A DNA stretch of 64,000 nt from Antedon bifida (taxonomy: Eukaryota; Echinodermata; Crinoidea; Comatulida; Antedonidae): assembly GCA_963402885.1 (NCBI GenBank), contig OY727095.1, positions 14,823,001 to 14,887,000 of the forward strand, given 5' to 3'. The notes under the pieces are model-generated. The model was not told the DNA's origin. It was given only the letters and a program-made list of their open reading frames with translations, and ran no database searches. The position numbers were made by a program, and so were the translations under genes. Below, in pieces: positions 12,332 through 24,559 of this stretch. Position 1 is the stretch's first letter; each line of letters opens with the position of its first letter.

Positions 12332-12414
12332 ACTTGCACTCATTGCAATATTGAAAAAAAATCTCAGAGGGGACATTTATTAGGGAGGGGGAATTTATTA
12401 GACACAATACAGTA

Positions 12415-12470
12415 TGTCCTTTTCATCAATCTTCAATGCTATTTGTTTCAATTCATAAAGACAAACAATT
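12415..12470 (-). pseudogene. Right-hand remnant of the interrupted ZU5 exon
   Basis: The minus strand reads an E-L-K-Q-I-A-L block followed by an acidic/lysine stretch, matching EWKQIALTNDRKD of the intact ZU5 exon at about 58.8 kb. Homology is lost beyond about 12470, so the N-terminal two thirds of this duplicate ZU5 domain are absent. Confidence 0.6.
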
Positions 12471-12919
12471 GTGTTGGCCACATTTTGTGTAACTTTTTAT
12501 AAATGGATGGGTAAATAGGTAGTTGATATGTTAAACCACCAAGCTAATTAGGATGCAAGTCTTAAATGTTAGTATTGCATTGATATTTATAAACATTGAT
12601 TCATTGTTGACGGGGCATGCATCGTTCATTGCCACCATCAAATAAGAATAATAAATCAAATTACGCCGTAACAAATGACCATTAGCGCCATTTCCAATAA
12701 TAAGCGCCACACCAAATTGCTTTTTCCCCGGCCGGCTAAGCACCGCTCTCAAATGGACGCCGCCGGTGCTTATAATATAAAGTCTATCGGTACTTGGTTA
12801 TCGTTTGAATAAGCATTGCAGCGGGACACCATATTCACTTATTAGCAACGTATCATTAAATAAACTTGAGTTTTCTTAACATGAGGCGGAAATTATTATC
12901 TTTTTTGTTTTGTCTACAG
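12471..12919. other. Sequence upstream of the hAT gene; no further gene seen
   Basis: The only structure noticed is an inverted repeat, AAGCACCG...CGGTGCTT, at about 12738-12769. This may be a hairpin or part of a transposon end. A pyrimidine-rich tract ending in TCTACAG at 12919 is the splice acceptor of the next gene. Confidence 0.45.
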
Positions 12920-14726
12920 GGTGCTAACAGCTTACATCCATTTCGTCGTGGTGTCAATCATTACCAGCATCATGACTCCATAAAGGACATTTACTGTGCC
13001 CTCTCTAGTGTTGTGAGAACAGAGTTAGAAGATGCCAGGAAATGCAGCCCGTACCCCTTCTATTCGATTGAGTTGGACGAAGCTACGGACTCCTCAAATG
13101 CGTCGGTTCTTGTTGCTTTTCTACGCTTCGTCGATAGCAATGGTCTTCTGTCTACTAAATTCCTGTCTGTAAAAGAATTAATGATGACGGACGCCAACAC
13201 CATTTACAATACAGCTAAGGCGATATTGGTAGAACATCATTTGGATGAGAAGAACATGATTGGTCTTGCCACAGACGGGGCCAGTGTAATGACAGGCATT
13301 CACACTGGAGTGTCAACGAGGTACGTTACCACCGTTATTACTTATTGGTTTTCCAATGTCGTTTAACAATTGCATTGACGTAATAACGAGTGTTTCCATT
13401 CAATAGCTACTGTACGCTGTGGCCCCCGCGCGTCGCCGACAGAGTGAGCAACTGCGTGGCGATTTATTTTGGAAAATTAGGCATAATGCTATACAATATT
13501 TGTCTGTTTTTTTTAGGTTCAAGGAATGTGTTCCTCAATTGGTAACTACTCATTGTATGGCACATCGTCTACAACTCGTAAGTGAGAAGGCAGCCAATAA
13601 GGTACCATATATTGTAAAATATATTGGAGTGCTAAATCAATTTGCAAAAGCGCTTAAATTTTCACCAAAGATGAAGAGAGCCCTTACCGCATCAAAAGAG
13701 CTACACGGTGAAAAGGCTAAACGAATTAAGCAAGTGTTTTTTTCGCGATGGCTATCATTCAATGACAGTGTCAAAGCTCTCGCTGGATGTATCGGAGGTG
13801 TGATTTCATGCTTGCACTCAGTGGCTGTGGATCGAAACACAGAAGGAAGAGCTGTTTTACATGGAATTGCCAATCAGATCGGAACCGTAAAGTTTGTATT
13901 AATGACGCATTTTCTCGCAGACGCAGTGGGCATACTTGGCTTTCTGTCTTTGTCTCTGCAGCGCGAGAAAACATCATACGATCGCATCAAGCCGCATGTT
14001 GATGGTGCTATTACAGCACTGAAATCCCTACTGACGTCACCAGGACCCTACTTGGAAGAAGTTAATAAAATAATTCCATCCACCTATGACCCTTCCAATC
14101 TATACGTCCCATACAAAACGCACGACCTGAAAGACTCTGAGACCCAGCGTACAACGTTCAAGAAAGCTTCCGAGGAATTTATCGATGAACTTGTTACACG
14201 GTTGTCGATAGCGTTCCCAGACAACAACATCATGAGCGACTTCCGGGTTCTCAGTCCACGGGATCAAAAGCTGATGGAGCTGGAAGAACAAAAGAAGAAA
14301 TTAACATCAATAAGCAAACAATACAAAGATATAGTGTGCTTAGAGGAGACACTCAATGAGTGGGAGCTGTTGCGGTTCATAATGGAACAGGAGAGGTTTG
14401 CCGATAGCGACTTGCAAGATTTCATGACAATGTTCCTACATGAAAACCAATCAACGTTTCCCAATATTTCCAAATTATCAGCTATCGGGATAACAATACC
14501 AACGACATCGGTCGACTGCGAACGTGGCATTTCAGCATACAATGCCATAAAAACCGACGCGCGTAGCATGCTGAATGTATCATTAATGGATGAGTTGATG
14601 GTGTTGTATTTAGAATCGAAGGAGATCGAACAATTCAATTATGATGAGGCATTCAAAGTTTGGATTAACGCAAAAGATAGAAGAGGATTCTCTGCGATGA
14701 TAAGTGAGGAAAGCAGATCATCATAA
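12920..14726 (+). CDS. hAT-superfamily transposase-like protein (ZNF862/C17orf113-like), intron-containing
   Basis: Two exons are visible. Exon A (12920-13320) starts at an acceptor (TCTACAG) in phase 0. Its intron is 13321-13516 (GTACGT...TTTTTTTAG), and exon B (13517-14726) restores the arginine codon and continues to a TAA. Exon A carries the first acidic motif (ELDEATDSSN) and the second (LATDGASVMTG) of the RNase-H-like hAT core. Exon B begins with THCMAHRLQL, a hallmark of this family, and ends in the dimerisation region with TTSVDCERGISAYNAIKTD. The N-terminus (BED finger and first exon) is not recognisable upstream, so the model is partial. The frame is intact over about 537 codons, which suggests a recent transposon copy or a host-retained gene. 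No terminal inverted repeats were identified. Confidence 0.8.
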
Positions 14727-17252
14727 AATCATCAGTTTGCCAATTCGACTCCGTGACCGATCTTGAAACCCATGCAGTCCTCCCGATTAAGATTACAACA
14801 TCTATCGAAATGAATTACCGTTTTGATTGAAAATAAGTTCTTTTGAGACTGAAATGCAAGTCGTTCATTGTTATGATGCGTTTCAATTTGCTTTCTATTT
14901 TCTATTTAATTTAATTGTATCCAAGTTGTATAAGCCCATCGTTTTTGGAACATTATACACACAACGTACCAGTAGTTAAGTTCGTTTTGTTTTTTCTTTT
15001 TAACGATAGAAACGTTCAGGATTAACACCGAGTGAGTGAGTGACCGACCGAGCTAGAGAGATGCGTATAGTGTAGAAAGGTACCGTACCGCATCTAAAAC
15101 TAGCCGGAACGCAACTCACTCCGTTCGGATTCGGTGCTTATCTTTGGAATTGCCTATTCTCAATGAGATAAATGATAGCAGTAGTAGGCCTATAGTTATA
15201 GAGAGACAGTCTCAGGGAATTAAACTACGATTATCTCTATTTATACTTTTGTAAAAAATTTGACTAAAGGTCGAAAGTGTAAGTTAACAATTTAATTTCA
15301 TTACAGTTCATTTCGTTTTCTAATTAATTTAGTTGTTTCAAGTTTTATGAAAAAAATAATAACTGAGCCCCAAGTATGTATATATGAATATCGCACCACT
15401 CTAGGGTGACATATTATGCTACAGTTTACAACGTGTTACAGTATTACGTTTTGTTTTTCTTTCTCGAAAAATAGGCCTACATTCACCGTAAGTCGGTACT
15501 ACGGTAACTTGTAATACTTTCGTAAAATAAATCGTGGCTAAAGGTCAACATTTAAGTTAACAATTTAATTTCAATACAGTTCATTTCGTTGTCTAATACA
15601 TTTAATTGTATTCAAGTTTTATAATAGCCTTTAGTTGTGTCTATTACGCCATTTTATTGGAATAGTAGAATAGAAAAAGAAGTGTATTTTGATTTTTCAT
15701 AGTTTTGTAACGGAACGAGTTTCAACTGGCACGGGCCCTTTATCGTTCAGTTTTCAATTCATTTTTGTTCCCGCGTCCCTGCTAAGAAAGCACAATGTAA
15801 AGTATAAGTCAGTATTACTATTACTTAAACGGTTTATAGCGAGTGAAAATGATGTATTTTTTAATTTAACTGAGTATGAGTCACGATTCGACAAATTCTT
15901 TGATAATTTGCATGTTTATACAATTGTGACGTTGTGCGAAAAATAAAGTTTTGTCATTACAATAATGTTATCCCAACGTTATTTATTTTTTAGTTCTACA
16001 TAACATCTTAATAATTAATCATAGACCTACATATTATTAATTGAAACTAATTAGAAATAACTTTACAATAACATTTATGACACTAAACAACATGAAGATC
16101 GACGTTTCTGAACCATCTTGGAACCATTTTTAAGATCAAGTGATCGAATTATAGGCCTACAAAATAATATTAAATAACACTAATTATAAATCATATTTAG
16201 TAACACTTTAATACTAATAGCCTAGGGCTAAATTTAATTACATAAGGGGAAATAAAACGTGATACTTACTGTTGTAAATGTTCCTTCCCGAGCGACAAAA
16301 ATAATTATGTGAAGATGAAAGTTCAAAAAACAGTTGTCCGTTTACGGTATGTCCACGAGCCTCTTGGATGCAAAAAAAAGGAAATTCTCATTCCAACGTC
16401 TTCTGGGCGAGTTGACGCGCAGGCGCGGGGAATTGACCGAACGCATGGCCCCGGTCGTCGGCCGGCCGGATGTGTGTGAGTGTTTCCCATTTTGATTTGT
16501 AAACATAGGCCTAGTGCCTATAATTGATATTTATAATTAACTTCGCTAGTAGGGTTGTACAATAACATTATTGTCATTCGGTAGGAGGATGTTTAATTTT
16601 ATTTACAAAGTGAATTATTACCATTTGATTGGTTAATAATAATATTCATGTTCAAGTATCGCCGACGCTGGTGCCGCCAGCGGGCACTACGCGCGACGGC
16701 ATATCTAGGCCTAGCTAGGCCTTAACCGGCCGAGTAGTAGTACCTTATTTATTTTCTTTCTTACAAGAGTTATATTTTTGTTCCGACAGTTTATATGAAT
16801 GTAAAAGAAGTAAAATAACAAACAAATACATGCATTATTTATTTAATAAACATTTTTGCGAATTTTTATGGTTTTTTAAATTTGGCTAAAGGATTTTCAA
16901 TTTGGCTAATGTTTTTCAAAACCTTTCGCCATTTTGACGAACGAAAATTTGACCTTAGCGCGAGCGTAGTGGGGGAAATACATTATATGGCTCTTGTCAA
17001 TTGATAAATATTATAAAAATACTGTACTGTATATCTTTTTCAATACCTCATTGTGTTAGTTTTCAGAAGATCTGGTTGTGTCCTACAAATTTGCTCAATT
17101 GTTTGTAAATCATTTCTGTTGAAAGCTTATTCCTAATTGTAATAATGCATCACTACCTGTGTATTTATGAAAATAACCATTGATAAAAAATTATATTCAT
17201 GATTTTCATTATCTTTTATATAAGTTATTTAATCATTCTTAAAGGGTGCAGG
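14727..17252. repeat. Downstream region with a duplicated ~100-bp block; no clear gene
   Basis: Two direct copies of a block (about 15255-15350 and 15530-15625) share AAAGGTC, AAGTTAACAATTTAATTTCA and CAGTTCATTTCGTT, then TCAAGTTTTATAA. A weaker third copy lies at about 14900-14935. An 85-codon open frame at 15689-15946 ends just before AATAAA but shows no known motif. The rest (CpG patches at 16430-16460 and 16665-16700) has no recognisable coding content. Confidence 0.5.
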
Positions 17253-20200
17253 TCAAGTCGGCCCTAAACCGTCTCGGCCAAAGTCAAGTCGCCCCCACGT
17301 CAAGTCGGCCTCACGTCAACTCGGCCAAAAACTAATCGGTCAACTCGGCCCCAATAAAGTATGGAACGCAAAAGTGCTGTCTATATTATTTAATACTATT
17401 ACGATTATGACTATCCACACTTGGATGAAGAAATAAGCAATACTCATAAAAAAATGATCTCATTGCCGTATGTGCAGGTACCGCATTTTAGTAAATCGAA
17501 GACGTTCCACCATTTGGACATTGGAAAAATGATCGTACATATTGTTTTTGATTTGAGAATAAAACAGCGAAAAAACATAGGAGTTGTAGATATCAAAACA
17601 GCTGCCAAAGGCGCAGCTACGAATTGGTTTCAGATGCCTAATGCATACACTGAAGAAATCTACGCGTGAAATCCACGTACAATGTGTTCCTATTTATTAT
17701 CCAAAGGTTCATTGTAATACTAACATTAATAATAGTATGAAAGCTTATAAATAAATTGTTTGTTATGCGCAATTTGAACAATTTGAAATTTTATTAAACG
17801 TAATAAAGGAAAGTTGGTGAAATCATTTTTTTTTTTTTTTCAGAATTATTCATAGGTAAAAAAATGTGAAGAACATTATTTTATCAATCCTCTTCCTTTG
17901 CACTTCTTGCATTCCATACTTTAACAGGGTCGAGTTGACATGAGGCCGAGTTGACTTGAGGCTGACTTGACTTGGGGCCGACTTGATTTGGGGCCGACTT
18001 GACTTTGGGGCCGATTTGACTTGTAGGCTACTGCATTTAATCAATAAATATGGAAAACTTGAACAAAAATGTAAGCAAAGGTTTTTTGGTTTTAATTGAA
18101 TGGCCATGTTGTCCTGATTAACACAGAAAATCAACCCATTGAAATTCGATGCCTTCATATTATGCAAATTAGCATAAATATGCAAATTAGGTATAAAATT
18201 TATATTTCCGCTATAACTCCTAAACTAATTACTCATTTGTGATGGGGTTTGTTTCTAAATGCATGTTTTACACACAGGATAGCCATACAAACATAAAAAT
18301 TATCATAAACTGTTCATAACAGGTGAATATGTAAATTATGACATGCTTAATATGCAAATTAGGTGCAAAATGTTGGTTTTTCATTTATTTATATTAGTTA
18401 TTTATATTATTACAATAATATTTTTCATGATTATAATTAATGCATTCATTTAAACTGATGTATCTTGAACAGTCCAACTAATCTCTATGAATGAATATGC
18501 ATATATTAATGTCATAAAAGGTGTTGTAGTGAGCTCTCTAAAAAGTTGATATTGCTTGAAAATGACCGGAAGTGTGGTTATTGACCTTTGACATAATTGA
18601 ATAAGGTTATTCTATATTATAACATAAAATAATACATTTTTGTCGTAGGGAGCCAATTTTGGTGTCAAATTGTTCACAATATATATGTTTATACTTGCCA
18701 TAATGCAAAATTTTTTTCAAAAAGTGACTGAAACACCTATTTTTCTGTAATTTTAACCTTTGACCTGTTTTTCTCATCTAAATAACGACATGGCATAGAG
18801 ATTTCTAATGGCAAATTGTTTATAATAGATATTTTTATTCAATCTAATAGATTATACTGTTCGAAAAATACAAGTGTGATTATTGCTTTGAAGTCCTGTA
18901 CATAAGAGCCTATCAGGGTGAATTTAATTCAAAGAGGTGTGGAAGGGGAATACTACTGTACAATATGTCTTTCAGAAAAATTTGAGCAATTTCATTCAGG
19001 TATCCATGTATCTCTAATTAAACGGAATGTACGGCTCATAGAGAATCCAGAAGTTACCCTTGGTTCATTTTGGCAAATTGAGGGTGCACAGACAGGCTTT
19101 TCCCATGGCTTAATCTTGGAACCCACAGTTTTAGTTACCAAATATATTTCTAACACAGTGCCTTATGTAGTCAAATGCATTGATCCGATACAGGGGCCAA
19201 ATGTAGAACTGAACATACAGTAGAGAACTTCAGAAGGGTCTAAATAGTAATAATAATAATGTTTCATTTTATGCAAAATCCATATGGGTTCCTTAAGAAT
19301 AGAGAGTGCACAGGCAGCTTTATTCCATATGCCTGTCTATATAAACCCTCATTGTCACCCCTTATATTTCCATTATGGGGCTTAATGTCCATGGAGGACC
19401 GGCCCTTGGGTTAATTTGGGCAAATCCATAAATGTTCCTTAAGGATCGAGAGTTCACAGGCAGCTTTATTCCATGGGCCCCGCCTGTCTATATGAACCCA
19501 CAGTGTCACCCATTATATTTCCATTATGGGGCTTAATGTCCATCCATGGAGGACCGGCCGGCCCGCGAAATTTTTTTTACTCGTCAAATATGGCAGATTC
19601 AGCAGAAATCAATAGAGGGCGCGCTCCATCGCTCATGAATATTTAAATTACAACAGCCAGGCTGCTGCTGCACGCTGAGACAGTCAGCGGTCATGCAAGC
19701 AGAGCAGGGAATTGCTTTCCCAATTTTTACTCACTGTCATGTCAGCTACCTACTACTACTGTAATGTTCTTTTTTGACTGCTGATAAATAGGCCTATAAT
19801 GAAAGCAATTCATGCAATAATTACATTTAATTAATACTCAAATAGGTATATGGTGGTATAATAAAATAATATTTATGATGATACTGTAACACCCAAAAAG
19901 GTTTTCGCTCTTTTACCAAGGAGGTTTTAACATTGATTTTACCCTTTTACAGTAGGCCTACATCATACCAATCTGTACATTTTAGTTAAGCATTTGGACA
20001 TTTCTTCTTTCGGCACAACAAGAATGTCTTCAACTAATCCATTATTTAACAATTTGAAACTGTATTGTAATCACGCCTTCTCTGATATTTTCGGTCCATG
20101 ATGACTGTCGTCTGCGGATGCAGTATTTCTTTAAAGGGGTGCAATATGCCTCAGTCCCACCATGGTCGTGGCATATTAGTTATATTTCCGGGTGTTTTTT

Positions 20201-21081
20201 CTTTCTTCTATAATTAAAAATTAGGGGGGGGGGAAGGGGTGGGGGTGCGATCGCACCCTTGCACTAATTCTGCCTAATTCTCTAGCTGTTAAACTGAAAA
20301 TAAATGTATATCTTGGGAACAATTTGCTCCTATTTTTAATTCTCTCCGACCTGCCGTTACTTAGATATAGCGAAAAGAGGTCAAAGGTCAAAATTGCTAA
20401 AAATGGGATTTCCAGTCAATTTTACAAAGAAATTTCTGTTAGAGCTAATATAAATGTATACATTGCGAACAATTTGACACCAGAATTATTTCACTACGTC
20501 CAGTATTTCCAGAGATATAGCATGTTTTATAAAAAATAGTGGCCATTTTGTTTATGCTAATTATGCAAATTGCTCAATGCTTTTATATTATGAAATTGTA
20601 TTATCATAAATGATGAGTAAATAAATGTGAATTGAATTAAAATTGGAAATATAAATATGCATGCTCTGAGTAATTTAAGACCAACCATGACTTTACTGTA
20701 TATGACCTGCCTTTTACCGAGATATGAATTCGGTCAAGATGATGGGTCAAAGGTCAAAATAATGGTCATTTTTGGTCAAATGTTTCCATAATAGTGAATA
20801 TGAATATGGGTCTTCTGAGTAGTTTAAAACTAAAATTGCTGAAATAGGCCTAGTAGTAGATAGGATGTTTGCACCTAATTTGCATATTTATGCTAATGCT
20901 AATTTGCATATGAAGGCATAAGATTTCAGAGGGTTGATTTTCTGTGTGTGACCAGGACCATATGTACACTCATTTAAAACCAAAAAACCTTTGCTTACAT
21001 TTATGTTCAAGTTTTATGCTATATTCAGTAGACTATTGGGGCCGACTTGACTTTGGATAAGACGGTTTAGGGCCGACTTGG
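17253..21081. mobile_element. Nested inverted-repeat element with AAGTCGGCC subrepeats
   Basis: The left end reads CAAGTCGGCCCTAAACCGTC and continues with further AAGTCGGCC-type units to about 17362. The right end (about 21033-21081), reverse-complemented, reads the same with small changes. A second set in the opposite orientation lies at 17928-18022, so 17253-18022 may be an inner unit of its own. Next to it, 18025-18200 is an imperfect inverted copy of 20860-21030. The interior holds several TGACCTTTGAC-type words and AT-rich DNA. Open frames at 17421-17669 (82 codons) and 18918-19223 (101 codons) have no recognisable domain. No transposase was identified. Confidence 0.6.
19060..19565 (+). 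repeat. Tandem duplication (~150-bp unit)
   Basis: Copies at about 19275-19405 and 19425-19562 share GGTTCCTTAAG / GTTCCTTAAGG, CACAGGCAGCTTTATTCCAT, GCCTGTCTATAT, TATTTCCATTATGGGGCTTA and GGAGGACCGGCC. A decayed third copy precedes them at about 19060-19130. Confidence 0.75.
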
Positions 21082-22840
21082 ATCGAAATTTTTTCAAAAT
21101 AGATTTTCACTTTTATTAAATTTTAAGATCTTGCTAAAAAATTTGAATTTTTGAAATAGTTATCTCTATACCAAATAATATTTGAAAATAATAAAAAAAC
21201 CACATACCTATCCATTAAATAAAATACAGCATCTTCATATAGCAATCATTCATGTCGATAGTGTAAAGCCAAATTAGATTTCCCTTCTGAAATATAAAAA
21301 AGGTAAACTTGTTTAAATATTAATTTCTCCTGATAACTATTAGTCTTTAAATTTATTAAAATTAGGAATTTTTGATTGTTTTCAATTTTAAGTTATACTA
21401 TAATGGATGTTAAAATATTTGTTTAAACTTTATAATTGCGTCTATATCTCATCTGATAGTTTAAAATTTTCATACAGTTCCATAATACAAATAGTATTTT
21501 TTTAATAAACTTGGTTTGTCTTCAACATTATGGTGCTGTACTCGAGCTGTTTGACCGGTTTTCAGCTTTAAAAAACATTTTTTGTAGAAGGAGATAAGTA
21601 CATGCGAAGCATCCTCGTATTATTGTGTGCGGGTATTTTTCAGCATTGACATCCATTAGACAGTGTATACCATGATCAGAAAACACCCTTTAATTTGGGG
21701 CAAATCGTTGAAACTAAATTCATTTAAATCTTCAATAACTAATTATCTAACTAAACATAATTAATAAACAAGGTTATGTTAGGTGGTTAAAATCAGTACC
21801 GAACGTATGAACCAACTTTATATACCATCGAGTAAAATTCTAGAAGTAACGCGCGATTTACTGAATTTTGCCCTTGCGTAAATTTATATATAGATACTGT
21901 AAAGTAGACTTTTTCTCCAATAAACAAGTGTTTCTGACATTTGCATGTAAAAAATCGTTTTAAAGTCCTTTTTCACCTCGTGGGTAAGGTGGGCACCGCC
22001 CGAATCTATTGACACAATTGTGACATATCAATACAACAATACAATGTCACATGTGTGATTGGCTTGTCAGTTGATAGATAGCTGTTAATTCGTGAAAACA
22101 AATGCCTAAGAAATGCTTTTGATTAAATACTTTGCGTCATTATAAACAGTACCAAGAGTGTTAATAGTGAAATAACATGTTTGTCTTGGGAAAATGTTTA
22201 ATTTCAGTTATTTTATATGAAAAATCTCTAGGCTAGGCCTTAGCTAGCTTAGGTCGAAATCGACCAGATTTCAGGGGGAAATAACCAATTTTCGGGGAGG
22301 CGGGGATCTGCATTAAAAGTCGGTTTTCTGGGAACTTGGGACCTCTGATCAGCATAGCACCACCACTGACAGTAAAACGTGAAAAGTAAACCCCTTTTTA
22401 TAAATAGAAATTCTCACAAAGTACGTACACAGTCAGTAGAAGAAGCAAGATCGAGTGAACTCAAAACGTTCAGTCTGTCAATGAAAGGACACAACAACAA
22501 GGTCATCAATACACTGCCTGTACAACGTTCAGATCATATTACAAAGTTTACCTAGATTTTTTGGGTCACATGTCATGAAACACAATACCACCTTCTCACA
22601 TTAACATCTTGCATGTTTTTTTTATTTCACTCCATTGGATTGCGTAGCCCGGTCAGTCTCACCAGCAACGGATTCAGGCTGACAGAAGATCGTATAGAAC
22701 AAAGTACATACAATCAATTAATATTCTTTTCCCTTTTATTAATTTTTCTGTAAAACTATGACTGAACCCAATCGGTGCTAATGTATTTTTTTTCACTATG
22801 CCTACCACTGTATTTATTACAGCGATATCAACGGACGACC
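21082..22840. other. AT-rich stretch without recognisable gene
   Basis: No coding region, tandem array or clear transposon end was seen. A short CTAGGCTAGGCCTTAGCTAG palindromic patch lies near 22230. Confidence 0.5.
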
Positions 22841-23695
22841 AACTAATTGAGTTGTAGATATCGGATCATACATTAATATGGCTAACCGGACATTGTGACG
22901 TCATCGTATGGCCACGCGAATATAAAATTTAATATTTTTATATCTTTCGTCATAGCTCATCACATTTAATAGAGCCTATCTCCACTTATCCGTTTTTCAT
23001 TTTCACCCTGATTTTGATATTGTCTAGGTCAATCAACTATCTTTCGCATGAGTTAAAAATATTTTAATTTTTATGACGTCATCATGCCTAAAAATTAAAA
23101 TTACGTGTAGCATTAATTTCATCTTTACAGTAAATTTTAATCTTTTATAGCTCGTAAGAATAAAATGTGATAATCACGATTAAAACGTTTTCTGGAAGCT
23201 ATTGGATTGTAGATACAAAATCATGTGAAAATTTTGCCAATCGGATGTTGTGACGTCATCATATGGCCAGTTAAATAAAAAATGTCGTATTTTTATCTTT
23301 TGCGTCATAATTCATTACATTTAAAAGAGCGCGCATCAATATTTCACGTATTCAAATTTCTTCTACACGTTAATATGTTGTTGCTGTGATAATTTCCTTC
23401 CGAAATTGCTACCTTCGCGTTTCATTTTAAAACTGCCAACATGTTCAAAATTGCAATAAATGGCAGGTCCCATAATTTCACTTATTCTACACTGTATGTA
23501 ATATGTATACATATTATACTATATACTATATGACACAAAATTGACAGAATTCAGCACTAACAACATATCATATTCTTCAGTTCAGGTCATAATGCCATAA
23601 TCTTTTTCTGTGTGCAATATTCCAACGTATGACGTGCACATGGCGTTTGTCGTGCGGATAACTAACTCGTCAAAGTGACGAGTTACATGTCTAGT
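22841..23695 (-). mobile_element. Family-1 element, 3'-truncated copy
   Basis: Reading the minus strand from 23695, the copy starts with ACTAGACATG and the ACTCGTCACTTTGACGAGT stem-loop, then GTTATCCGC. The same spaced blocks as the 6-12 kb array follow, including TGACGTCA near 22895, 23070 and 23252. It stops inside the element at about 22841, where the block GATATCTACAACTCA is still recognisable. Confidence 0.8.
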
Positions 23696-24540
23696 TCAAT
23701 GTTGTAACTCTTTATATTTAAAGGACACCTTGCACGTTGAGTAGGTAAATGTAAAGTAATTCTATAAGAAATAGGATAACATGTAGAATTACAACTGTAA
23801 AATAAAGATCCACAAATTATCAATAATAATGTTAGCTTTATAAAAAAAAAGGTGCAAATTAATATTTTGGGCTTAGGATAATAATGTGTATTTTGAAGGA
23901 ATTGTTTAGGTATAAAAAACAATTTTCACTAAAGGCTAATTAGGGGACTCTGTTTGGTTAGTAGAGGTCTACTATGCCATTTTATGTTGTGGTAATAGTA
24001 TTGATAATATTATTTATTGGCCTATATACTGGTTAATTATTGGTAAGGTATATCAAGAAGGAAAAAAGATATCCAATCCTACTTCACATCACATTAATTT
24101 TATTTTTTTTATTTATCATTGCATAATGAAACAAAAACTACTATCTATCTCACTATTTTAGTTGTGAGCAGCTACATCATCTTATTGCCTTACTTAATTT
24201 TTATCAGTTTTCTTCCAATTTTCCATATGTTATTACTCAAACAAGTATCTTTCAGAATTTATTTTTCATTTTGAAAAAGACATCATATTCAAATATTTGA
24301 ATAAACGCAAGTTGCGTAAAACAAAAACTAACCATCAACTACTGTTTACAATGTAATACGGTCAAATGTTTGTTGAACGGTAGAAATAGCCCCTTTGATC
24401 GACTGAAATGCATATGACTTGATTAGGCATATGGCTATGATGTTTGTACAATTGTTGTAGTGCAGCCTACTATAGATGAAGCTTAATATAATAGCATGTG
24501 TGTGTTAAAATGCATTGTGCAATAGCCTAACTCATTACCA
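23696..24540. other. AT-rich stretch, no gene seen
   Basis: Nothing recognisable on either strand. It lies between two transposon copies. Confidence 0.5.
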
Positions 24541-24559
24541 TGACAAGTTCAAATCTAGT
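24541..24559 (-). repeat. 19-bp orphan terminus of family 1
   Basis: Reverse-complemented, it reads ACTAGATTTGAACTTGTCA, the family-1 5' end with one change. It directly abuts the 3' hairpin of the family-2 element, the same head-to-tail junction as in the array at 6-12 kb. Confidence 0.6.

Larger units (their letters stand above)
5879..12414. mobile_element. Composite 6.5 kb insertion bounded by an 18-bp terminal inverted repeat
   Basis: The left end TACTGTATTGTGTCTAAT (5879-5896) is the exact reverse complement of the right end (12397-12414). The outer about 230 bp on the left and 80 bp on the right look like one small TIR element. A tandem array of TGACGTCA-rich elements fills its middle. 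The flanks (ATGAAATG on the left, TGTCCTTTTCATC on the right) together match the uninterrupted ZU5 exon at about 58.81 kb, which identifies the insertion site. The target duplication is 2 bp at most and ambiguous (TA or TG). Confidence 0.75.

Noticed and set aside
13637..14638. Minus-strand open frames of 63-124 codons
   Set aside because: They are antisense to the hAT transposase exon, which explains their openness.
15689..15946. 85-codon open frame followed by AATAAA
   Set aside because: No motif, no splice context and no second copy; the AATAAA is common in such AT-rich DNA.
17421..17669. 82-codon open frame inside the AAGTCGGCC element
   Set aside because: It may be a transposase remnant but has no recognisable motif, so it was not called as a gene.
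18918..19223. 101-codon open frame with a CTIC motif
   Set aside because: It lies inside the inverted-repeat element and overlaps the decayed tandem unit; no family is recognisable.
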